Shown piece after piece: positions 29,982 to 38,704 of a DNA stretch of 64,000 nucleotides (positions are counted from its first letter, which is position 1; the number at the start of each line of letters is the position of its first letter). The DNA comes from Tetramitus jugosus (lineage: Eukaryota > Heterolobosea > Eutetramitea > Acrasida > Vahlkampfiidae): positions 265,989-329,988 of the forward strand of contig OW569392.1 in the NCBI GenBank assembly GCA_937625935.1, given 5' to 3'. The position numbers and the translations under genes are program-made. The notes beneath the pieces are model-generated. The model was not told the DNA's origin. It did not search any database and was given only the letters and a program-made list of their open reading frames with translations.

Positions 29982-32900
29982 TCAGAGCTGATGGCTAATC
30001 TCTTGTAAGACTGTTGTAATGGTTTCAAAGTTGGGTCGATCAGTTGCCTGGTGAGCCCAACAACGAGTACAGAGATCAAAGTATTGACGAACCAGAGTGG
30101 CAATCATTTCTGGGGAAATATTGTCATGTTCCAGACCATTGCTCCGAGTGAAATATTGAGAGATGAGCTGATAGTGTTTTTCGTCTTGAGGTAGATCAAC
30201 TCGAGTGATCTGTTCTGGGATGGATGGTCTGTGGCCTTGAATTACCTTTAGTCCAAGAGCAAATTGATTCGCAAATAATTGAGAGGAGGAACTGTTGCTC
30301 AAGTATGGTCTTTCGAGGGTGAAAACCTCGTGCATCATTACACCAAAACTATAGACATCACACTTTTCATCGTATGGTTCTTGTTGCAGCAATTCAGGAC
30401 ACATGTATTGCATTGTACCATAACTTACGCCAATGGTTAAAGACGTATCTGCAATCCTTGATAATCCAAAGTCACAAATCTTGCACGTACCGTCCTTCTT
30501 CATGAGAATGTTTTGTGGCTTGAGGTCTCGATGTACAATCTTGTTCTCTCTTGAATGAAGGTATGTCATTCCTTGAGCAACATCGATGAGAACACGAAGT
30601 TTTTCGTCAAATTTCTTCAAATGTCTTTTGCTGAGAGCATCATCCAGACTTCCTCCATCAACATACTCTGTAATAATATATTTTTGATCTCTGCGATCTA
30701 CACTAAAACCATAGAGCATTAGAATGTTGGGATGTCGAAGGCAGTTCAACACAGACACTTCTCTGACAAATGAATCTTCGTCTTCAACTTTCAGTCTCTT
30801 AATTGCAACATCTTGATTATACCAAATACCTCGGAATACTGAGCCATACGCACCTTCACTAATTTTAGAAGAAAATTTGAGTTCATCAATGTCGATTCTT
30901 ATCGTAGATAGCAGTTGAGTGCTCTGCGATTCTAAATCATCATCAGCCATTGATGAGAGTTCAAAATTCAAGAGCTTCTCATGTAACATTGAATCCTTCT
31001 TTCTCTGAACTCTTCGCTTATTCAGATACCACAAAATAGCTGATACTAGAGACAGGAATAAACATGCGATGACACTGACACTTGGTACTGCAATCGAAAC
31101 AATGACCTTCCATTTGGTCTCTGTTCTCATTGTGTTCTTTCCTTCATCGACGTCTTTATATTGGCAATTGTTCGGTTGGACAATATAATAAAGAACATCA
31201 TCTTGATCAGCGCTACTCAGTAGGAGATGAAAGGTCTCGAAAACATTATCTACATAGAAATCGACAATTCCATCATGGGGACGAGGGATATTTAAAATAT
31301 AGTTCCACACGAAATGAACACCGTCGAATTTGATCAGCATTGTTTCTGCTGCAGTATTGGTCGTTGTGTTGATGCATGTATTGGACACCAAATAGAAATT
31401 ATGCCCTGCAACATAGAAAGAGCGAAGGAACTTTCTTGAGTGTCCATTTGATCCACAATTCAACGATGCTAAGTATGGGATTTCTGTCTCTTTGATGTTG
31501 GATCCTGGTAAAGGAAACACCTTCGTTCCAATTAACAAAATTCTATTCTTTTCATCAATAGTAATTTGGGCCTCAATGTCTGGAAACACTATAGGATCAA
31601 TGTTCAGCAAGATCGGAGTTGTTGATGTGGGAAGTAGTTCATACGGATCAAAGTGATTAATAATAATCCTACTAAGGGACGTATTAATTGTTTTCATGAT
31701 GATTCCATTATAATAAGGTATAAAGGTAGCCTCCTCTGTTGCTCCATCATTCACCATACCAAACGATAGGAGACGAGTTACGCACAGCGAAGCAGAATTG
31801 AGCTCCAATAACACAAACAGAGGATATTCCCAACCACTCAACGATGAAGGAACAGTTACAACTTGAGAACAACCATCAAAGTTAAGCTTGCCGATATCCA
31901 AAATGTTAGCTATCTTGGCGATCCCTATTAGTTTTGATTCGAATAATCGAACTGGGATAAAATCTTGGAGTTTCGGAAACTTGTATTTTCCTCTCAAAGG
32001 TTCGATTTTGTCATTAAAGATGTTATGGATATCATATTCTTCAACCTGAAACAAACTGTTAATACGAGTCGCTCTAGTGATCGTAGTTGATTGCCATGAG
32101 GGACTGAGAACGTTGATATGAACTAAATCACCTGATTCAATCGATTTCTTCTTTGTTAAAGATTGTCCTGCTCCTGTATAAAAGTTAATCAATCCGTTCT
32201 CTAAGCGAATAGCAACTCTAGTTGCATTCGACCATACAACTCGTGAATTGCTCGGCAACTTTGCTTCTTGTAATTTCACAACAAAACTCTCGGGCCCGAA
32301 ATTACAGATAGTGTCTCTTGAAGGCAAAATACGGTCTTGACAATTTTCTGGTTGAGTAATGGCATTGGATAAACAAACACAATTGTTAGGTCCAGTGCAA
32401 GTTTCCTTCCCGCAAGAATTTGTTGTGTTAGCTGCAACTCCATTACAAATGGGAATTGAACACGAACTTCCAGACCAACCATTCGAACAAGAGCAACGAT
32501 CATGTGCAATGCAGCTCCCGTGTCCTGTACACACAAAGGGATTCGTCTCAGGGAATTCATGGCAGATACTAAAATTACAGATTTGGCCATAATAACCTGT
32601 CACACAATCGCAATGGTTCGGTGAGGTACAATTACCTTTTCCTGAGCAAACCAAGTTGTGATTCTCTGAAACACCATAACACACATTGTGTTCGCAACTA
32701 TCACCTGAAAAGCCGATATCACACTCACAATAGTCGAAACTCGAACAATTTCCATGGCTGGAGCATACCTGGTTCGATGCACTACTTATCCCATTACACA
32801 TTGTGTGCTCACAGTTAGAACCTGTCCATGAAAGCTCACATGTACAATTTTCTGGTACAGAGCAATTTCCACGTCCTGAGCAAACCCCATCCTCATTCGC

Positions 32901-34700
32901 AGCCAATCCTGCACATATGGCATACTGACAGTTATCACCTCTCCAGTGATCTCCACATGAACAATTATTGTGACCAACACAAAGGCCAACTCCATTACAA
33001 ACTTGGTCGGATCGGGAGGAGTTTACTCCGAAACACGTAGTAAACTGGCAGAGATCACCAGACCAGTACTGGTCACACTGACATGAGTCAGGAGCAACAC
33101 ATGATCCATGACTTGAGCAAACATCATTACTTGAGGATAAAATGTTGTTACATGTGTGATTCCCACAATCCTGACCTCCCCAACCGTGATGACACATGCA
33201 AATATCGAGTTCAACACATTCACCGTGTCCAGCACAAACTGTATCTATATCAGTCCAAATTATTCCAAAGCAAGATGCTTCAACCATGGTGGCTAAGAAT
33301 GATTGATCTTGAAGTGTTATATTGTTATTAAGCTCAACATACCCCCGTGTTCGACCAGAAACAAAGATATTATCCAACCCGCTAACATGAACTCGGCTTA
33401 GAACATCATCATCACCAGGTTTCTTACATGAACTTATTGTGATGACGTTTAAAAGTTTTCCATCATCTGAATATGTGGCGATGAATCCACCTAGATCTTC
33501 TCCAACACCAGCAAATATTTCATGAGAGGAAAAGGATGCTGATCCACTGAAACAACCAGTCACAACAACACTTCCATCTGACAATACATCGAGATCTGAG
33601 GCAATATCGTAGCCTTGACCACCGGCAGTATTTACCCATCTTACTTGACAATTCATGTCCATCTTCACAAGAAAGATATCGGTGTCTCCAACAGATACAG
33701 CTGGCAGAGAACCAAAATTGGCCTGGTTGCTGAAATATCCTGCAACAAACACAGAATCACCGCTCTTCGATAGGCGAATTACCTGAGCTGAATTTTGATT
33801 GAAAACTCCAAACCGTTGCTCACAAATTGGTGACCAATCACTAGAGGATAACCTAGCAACAAATCCATTCTGATTCACTGCAGTATGCGAGAAGAGAGTT
33901 CCCGTAAAACGGCCTGCTACAAAGAGAGAATCTGTTGTGGGAGCAATACTCAGTCCATATGAATTTGTACCCAGATGAAAAAGAAATGGGTCACTACCTA
34001 CGTGTCCCCAAGACCAAATGTTCGCTCTTTGAGACTTGCGACCAATTGAAAATATAGAGTTTTCTGAGTTCATGGCTACGTCGACCATAAGGTCTTTATC
34101 GTGAGAGGTCCAGCTTGCTACTCCAGCAGCATTAAAATGTGCGATATAAGCACAGTAATCACACGTCACATTGGGTTCCGCAGCATTGCCAAAACGCACT
34201 GTTGCTCGACTGTTTGCTGCAGTGCCTACAACTGCGATTAAATTTTCTGACGCTTCAATACCATAGACTGTACCCATAGCAGTATCGATGGGGTTGATAA
34301 TGTTTGATGTCCATTCTGTCATAAAAGTGTTCCCAGAAGGTACCAATTTAGTCAAAAACCCTCCAGTTCCATCTAAATGACCAGAAATGTACAAAGCTGT
34401 ACCGCTGGGCGAGGTGGTAATCCCACGAACATCACTCTGCAACGATATCACCCGATTGAAAACATATCTTCTCTTCAATCCAACATGTTCGCACCATTTT
34501 CCATAACGTCGACTGTTTACTCCACAGTCACATGTATCTTGTGCCACACAAACACCATTCGAAGAGCAGACAGTGCTTGCGTCGCTAGTTATCCCTTTGC
34601 AAGAGATGATTGGGGCACTCGCAATTGAACACCCAATTCCAGTGTAACAACACATCAACCCATACAGCACAAAGATCACTACCAAATGTAAAGTCTTCAT
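29982..34700 (-). CDS. Receptor kinase: EGF repeats, beta-propeller-like ectodomain, TM, TKL kinase
   Basis: I start at ATG 34700 (MKTLHLVVIFVLYGLMCC), which gives a proper signal peptide; an ATG at 34847 would add 49 residues in front. About 1572 residues. Order: signal peptide; one EGF-like module (about 30-70); a repeat region (about 75-470) with blades such as FSIGRKSQRANIW, VFVAGYFSNQANF and VVVTGCFSGSASF, read as a beta-propeller (SBBP type); about nine more EGF-like modules (about 475-800) with the repeating VCSxHGxC...CxCxxxWxGxxC pattern; a strand-rich region; a TM helix (about 1197-1220); and a TKL kinase (about 1270-1560) with VAIKRLK, HRDLKPQNILM and CDFGLSR, so it should be active. 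Kinase class is tyrosine-kinase-like, not true tyrosine kinase. Ligand unknown. Confidence 0.87.
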   Translation of the reverse strand: MKTLHLVVIFVLYGLMCCYTGIGCSIASAPIISCKGITSDASTVCSSNGVCVAQDTCDCGVNSRRYGKWCEHVGLKRRYVFNRVISLQSDVRGITTSPSGTALYISGHLDGTGGFLTKLVPSGNTFMTEWTSNIINPIDTAMGTVYGIEASENLIAVVGTAANSRATVRFGNAAEPNVTCDYCAYIAHFNAAGVASWTSHDKDLMVDVAMNSENSIFSIGRKSQRANIWSWGHVGSDPFLFHLGTNSYGLSIAPTTDSLFVAGRFTGTLFSHTAVNQNGFVARLSSSDWSPICEQRFGVFNQNSAQVIRLSKSGDSVFVAGYFSNQANFGSLPAVSVGDTDIFLVKMDMNCQVRWVNTAGGQGYDIASDLDVLSDGSVVVTGCFSGSASFSSHEIFAGVGEDLGGFIATYSDDGKLLNVITISSCKKPGDDDVLSRVHVSGLDNIFVSGRTRGYVELNNNITLQDQSFLATMVEASCFGIIWTDIDTVCAGHGECVELDICMCHHGWGGQDCGNHTCNNILSSSNDVCSSHGSCVAPDSCQCDQYWSGDLCQFTTCFGVNSSRSDQVCNGVGLCVGHNNCSCGDHWRGDNCQYAICAGLAANEDGVCSGRGNCSVPENCTCELSWTGSNCEHTMCNGISSASNQVCSSHGNCSSFDYCECDIGFSGDSCEHNVCYGVSENHNLVCSGKGNCTSPNHCDCVTGYYGQICNFSICHEFPETNPFVCTGHGSCIAHDRCSCSNGWSGSSCSIPICNGVAANTTNSCGKETCTGPNNCVCLSNAITQPENCQDRILPSRDTICNFGPESFVVKLQEAKLPSNSRVVWSNATRVAIRLENGLINFYTGAGQSLTKKKSIESGDLVHINVLSPSWQSTTITRATRINSLFQVEEYDIHNIFNDKIEPLRGKYKFPKLQDFIPVRLFESKLIGIAKIANILDIGKLNFDGCSQVVTVPSSLSGWEYPLFVLLELNSASLCVTRLLSFGMVNDGATEEATFIPYYNGIIMKTINTSLSRIIINHFDPYELLPTSTTPILLNIDPIVFPDIEAQITIDEKNRILLIGTKVFPLPGSNIKETEIPYLASLNCGSNGHSRKFLRSFYVAGHNFYLVSNTCINTTTNTAAETMLIKFDGVHFVWNYILNIPRPHDGIVDFYVDNVFETFHLLLSSADQDDVLYYIVQPNNCQYKDVDEGKNTMRTETKWKVIVSIAVPSVSVIACLFLSLVSAILWYLNKRRVQRKKDSMLHEKLLNFELSSMADDDLESQSTQLLSTIRIDIDELKFSSKISEGAYGSVFRGIWYNQDVAIKRLKVEDEDSFVREVSVLNCLRHPNILMLYGFSVDRRDQKYIITEYVDGGSLDDALSKRHLKKFDEKLRVLIDVAQGMTYLHSRENKIVHRDLKPQNILMKKDGTCKICDFGLSRIADTSLTIGVSYGTMQYMCPELLQQEPYDEKCDVYSFGVMMHEVFTLERPYLSNSSSSQLFANQFALGLKVIQGHRPSIPEQITRVDLPQDEKHYQLISQYFTRSNGLEHDNISPEMIATLVRQYFDLCTRCWAHQATDRPNFETITTVLQEISHQL

Positions 34701-34878
34701 CTCGTTGTGTGGTTTGAATAATGTTCGTTTTATTGGGATGTTTCCACGGGGATCGTACAAGTGAAAGATGACGTCTGAACTGGTTCCCCCTCCCAATAAA
34801 ACGAAATTCACCCAATTTGGTTCTTCATTCGAACGACAACGATACAACTAACAGGGGTTTATTCTTCGATGAAAGCAC

Positions 34879-35844
34879 CTAAGCAAAGATGTCAAAACCA
34901 AAGGCTCCTTTCACCTGAACAATTCTCTTGTTCTGGTTCAAGTTGTCAATCTTTTCCATTTCTTGTGGGGACAATTCAAAATCGAACACTTCAAAGTTGC
35001 TCTTGATTCGTTCGTCATGCACTGATTAGGGAATAACAACCACCCCTCTTTGAATAGACCATCTCAGAATGATATGTGAAGGGTCTTTGTTGTGTTTTTT
35101 AGCTATCGCAGCGATGGTGTCATCGTTGAGAGCATTCCCTTCTAAACCAGACCCGAATGGACTGTAGGCAGTCGTGGTAATATTACCCAACAATTTAGCG
35201 AATCGAATCAATTCATATCGGTTCAAATAGGGATGAACTTCCACTTGGTTGATTGCAGGCAAAATTCTTGCATAGGTCCACAAGTCCAGTAGGCTCTGAA
35301 TGTTGAAATTGGAGACTCCTATTGATTTGACGAGTCCATCATCAACCAACTTTTCCATCTCGGGCCACGTTTTATGCAATGGAACTTTAGCTAAAGGAAC
35401 CTTGATAGGTTCATTGCTATCATTCATTGCTTCATATCCAGTATCACCGCCACTCAAATCTAATCCACCGTTGCGCAATGGCATTGGCCAATGGATCAAA
35501 TACAAGTCCAAGTAATCAAGCTTCAGATCCTTCAATGTTTTGAGACAAGCCTCACGCACATTTGCATGATGTGTGTTCCACAATTTACTTGTGATAAACA
35601 AGTCCTTTCTTTCCACAACTTTATCTCTAATCAGTTCTTCAATGGCTTCACCAACCTCTGGTTCATTCCTGTACATGGCTGCCGTATCAATGTGCCGATA
35701 CCCTGCTTTTACTGCTGTAAGCACAGCATTCTTCACCTGTTGTGATTCACTCTTCCAAGTACCGAGACCAATGATTGGCATGTGGATGCCATTGTTTAAT
35801 TGTACAGTTTGTTGGGAATAATTGTTGGAAATGTCAGCCGACAT
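34879..35844 (-). pseudogene. Aldo-keto reductase with an in-frame stop
   Basis: NADPH-dependent aldehyde/ketone reductase family (AKR). The frame opens at ATG 35844 and contains the catalytic tetrad: Asp and Tyr in YRHIDTAAMYRNE, Lys in LFITSKLWN, His in LYLIHWPMP. At 35028-35026 a TAA interrupts VVVIP|SVHDERIKSNF; the same frame then continues without another stop to TAG at 34881-34879, through FEVFDFELSPQEMEKI, a perfect family C terminus. In intact AKRs the missing residue is the Lys of IPKS, which binds the NADPH 2'-phosphate, so AAA/AAG to TAA is the simplest change. Full length would be 321 residues. Either a very young pseudogene, a readthrough case, or a base-call error. Confidence 0.87.
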
Positions 35845-36520
35845 GATGATGGTTGTTCAATTGTGCTTTTTTTTTGCTTGTTTGATCTTGAGAATACTCT
35901 TGCACAACGTGGATCCATGCTGATCACGACGTGACTCTCAATAAAAGTTCTTGGTACTGCTTTTTCTTGGATGTCTCTTGATCTTGGGTATTTATACGAG
36001 GTTTTATTCGATCAGGTCCTAAAAAGGGATGAAAAACATCCGCTGATCGCGGAAACAGTTTTTTGGTGATTCTTCCAGAATTTGCTGGAAGCGAAACAAA
36101 GAAGGAGTAATCAGATTTTACAATTTTATTGTTTATTGGATGGTTGAGTGTGAATGACATAGGATATGTGCGAGTTGGTTGGAGTTATTTTATGTGTTCA
36201 ATGTCTTGCTGTCCAACAGTAAGTTTTACTCAGTTTTCATCCCTCCAAACAACAGACGATCCAGTGTTTGGTCTGTGGTTAGCATCCCATACATGCAATC
36301 TTGTTTAGCCTTCTTTGATTGCTTGTTGGATTGGGTGGCCGCACGCTTCATCTTTTTGGTAGTTTTTGGCACGGATTACCCGTCTTAACGGTGGAACTCA
36401 TCATTTAGTTCCATCCATCCAAGGCCAAGCACAGAAAAAAAGAAAGAATGCTGCGCCAGTCGTTGAGATGCATTTCCAACGCGTTTGGTCATCAGATCCA
36501 ATGTGTCCAGGGGATGTTCC
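35845..36520. other. Intergenic region, AKR pseudogene to carboxyltransferase-like gene
   Basis: 676 bp between divergent genes. A minus-strand frame of 78 codons (36160-35924) has no recognisable family. A plus-strand ATG at 36448 opens a short frame (MLRQSLRCIS...) that looks like a mitochondrial presequence but stops after 28 codons, out of frame with the downstream gene. Confidence 0.35.
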
Positions 36521-37942
36521 ATGTTCGCCAATAAAACCCATGTTAAAATGTCCAAACAAGCATTCTTCTGCACTGAAACTGTAAAGAATGCTTCTGATGT
36601 TGTCGAGCCTCCTTTTGTTTCTTCCAATATAGAAGAATCGAAGGAACAACAATATGCATCAAACTCAACAAAGAATAGCCATGTGCCCGAGGCATTCGAG
36701 CGCATCAACTTGTTGTGCGATCAGGATACTTTCACTCCTCAGACACTGCCTAAGTCAGATAATGATGAAGATTTTGTAATTACTGGCCAAACTCTGATTC
36801 GTGGTCGAGCTATACAGATCGTTTACCTCTCAGTGTCTGGGACCAGAGTATCCAAGGAACATGTTCGGCAACTGAAGGATGCTTTCCAGGATGCAGGAGC
36901 CATCAGAACACCTGTTGTTTGCCTGTATGATTTTCGATGCACAAGTATTCAAGAGGGCAAAAGCTCCTTAAGTGGACTTCCGTTTTTTTTCGGACGAAAT
37001 ATGTCGGTCTCTGGCGAAGTACCTCTAATTTCTTTGACCTTTGGTCCATCCTTAGGTGCTGTTCGCAGTCTACATCCTTCTTCGTCTTTTATCTTCAGGG
37101 TAAAGAATGGCTATGATATGGCAGCTAGTTCCAAACCAGAGATGCCATATTTCTCATTCGAACAGGATATTGACGGCCTGAAGAGTGCAAGAGAGTTTAT
37201 CCACTTTTTAACATCGTTAAGAGAGGAGACTGAAAATTTTGATCCAACAACAAGAAGGGATGACACTCTGAATTCTATAATTTCTCCAGATCCCAATACT
37301 ACATATAATATGAAGAATATTATCCGATCGATTGTAGATGATGGAAACTTCTGCGAACTAATGCTAGATCCTGCTAGGAATATCCATACTGGTTTTGCTC
37401 AAATGAACGGACAGGTGGTAGCAATCGTCGCGAATCAGACTTGTGAGACTGCAGGAGTTTTGAACTACGATTCCAGTGCTATGACTGCCAGATTCGTTAG
37501 ATTCGCAAACGACTACCACGTACCAATATTAACCTTTGTGGACGTACCTGGACTCTTGTATGAGGGAGATGTCCTTCGAAAAGGCAGGGAGCTCTTATTA
37601 GTGTATAAGGATGCTACTGTTCCAAGGATTACTATTGTTACCAGGAAGGCGCATAATGACGCTTATGATGTCATTTCTTCGGAATATTTGAGAGGTAAAT
37701 TCAATTACTCATGGGCGACGACTCCTCAGATCTCGAGCAAGAACATGGCTGCAAAAAAGTCTCTGTATCACAGCATCGAACCTTCGACAACCAGACAACG
37801 TATATGCAAAGATTTGGAATCGTTAAAGAGTAGAAAATCTGATCAACCCGAACACTTATCCTGGAAAGAGGTGACATGGGTTGTGAGAAATTGGTTATTG
37901 ATACTCTTCTCTTTGTTCGTACTTATTCGTTATGTTTGTTAA
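36521..37942 (+). CDS. Carboxyltransferase-like protein (propionyl-CoA carboxylase beta fold), likely inactive, C-terminal anchor
   Basis: 473 residues from the first in-frame ATG (36521). The fold is that of the beta subunit of acyl-CoA carboxylases: DFVITGQTLIRGRAIQIVYLS, EVPLISLTFGPSLGAV, the CT-C segment MTARFVRFANDYHVPILTFVDVPG, and ATVPRITIVTRKAHNDAYDVISSEYL. In active enzymes the oxyanion holes are formed by GPCAGGAVYSPA and RKAYGGAYDVM; here these read GPSLGAVRSLHP and RKAHNDAYDVI, so both glycine pairs are lost and catalysis is doubtful. The protein ends with a hydrophobic helix (VVRNWLLILFSLFVLIRY) that family members lack, suggesting tail anchoring. The upstream 28-codon frame at 36448 may be a leftover mitochondrial presequence. 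Confidence 0.78.
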   Translation: MFANKTHVKMSKQAFFCTETVKNASDVVEPPFVSSNIEESKEQQYASNSTKNSHVPEAFERINLLCDQDTFTPQTLPKSDNDEDFVITGQTLIRGRAIQIVYLSVSGTRVSKEHVRQLKDAFQDAGAIRTPVVCLYDFRCTSIQEGKSSLSGLPFFFGRNMSVSGEVPLISLTFGPSLGAVRSLHPSSSFIFRVKNGYDMAASSKPEMPYFSFEQDIDGLKSAREFIHFLTSLREETENFDPTTRRDDTLNSIISPDPNTTYNMKNIIRSIVDDGNFCELMLDPARNIHTGFAQMNGQVVAIVANQTCETAGVLNYDSSAMTARFVRFANDYHVPILTFVDVPGLLYEGDVLRKGRELLLVYKDATVPRITIVTRKAHNDAYDVISSEYLRGKFNYSWATTPQISSKNMAAKKSLYHSIEPSTTRQRICKDLESLKSRKSDQPEHLSWKEVTWVVRNWLLILFSLFVLIRYVC

Positions 37943-38704
37943 TAAAACCACTTTGAGTGGAATGAAATCTACTTGTTCAATACAATTTTTCCAGCAATGA
38001 GTGTGCACCAAGTGCTTCATCTTCAATGAATAAATGCACCAAAGAACAGGCACACTGATGACCGACAGGCAATAAGTAGCATATGAAGGCAATGTATACT
38101 CATAATTAGATTTCCACAAATACAAAATCGATATCAGTCATCGCTTCAATTGTCTTGCCTTTGTTAGTTTTTTCAAAAGGATACTATCTGCTGAAGTATC
38201 ATTCAAGCCTTCAGCCTTGAAGACAATCGTCTGGTGCTCACCACAAGCAACTGCTAAGCGTTGAGATGAGTTTGGAGTTTCGAGCTACATCCGTCTATCA
38301 GATCATCTTCATTCAACAGATGGCCATTGATGACAAACAAGCATCCAACAAAAATAGCGACTGTCAACAAGGAAGAATCACAAATTTTAGCGTCAGAAAC
38401 AAGAAGATCGAATGGATCTCATGTGGCGCCTCAGATCCTTGTTTGTTGCAGATCAGGGTACACAGTCAATTTGACTGATGGAAAAAGGGAAAGGTAATCA
38501 TTTGTTCAATGCTGTGCGCGCCATTCTCGTCCAACAACTCGGACAGATCATTTTTTTCATTTCGGAATAAATCACTGATTCAGTGCGGCCTAAAATACAA
38601 CACGACTCCATCTCTTTTTCAACTTATTTTACTTTTCATAACTGTTCAGTTGAGATCACGCTGTGATGGGATGAGATAATGGTCTATTCCACACACGACG
38701 AAAA
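37943..38704. other. Intergenic region, possible decayed coding traces
   Basis: 762 bp. On the minus strand near 38260-38150 a stretch reads LAVACGEHQTIVFKAEG, faintly like an RCC1 repeat, followed by an in-frame stop. Nothing firm. The right part must hold the promoter of the glycosidase gene. Confidence 0.3.

Noticed and set aside
32276-33235. Several overlapping frames on both strands across the EGF repeats
   Set aside because: Periodic Cys codons create open shadow frames; the EGF frame explains the region.
36448-36534. 28-codon frame starting MLRQSLRCIS, like a mitochondrial presequence
   Set aside because: Ends at a stop and is out of frame with the carboxyltransferase-like gene; no credible intron joins them. 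Kept only as a remark.
38150-38300. RCC1-like phrase VACGEHQTIVF on the minus strand
   Set aside because: A single weak motif followed by a stop; the signature lacks the conserved His at the right place.
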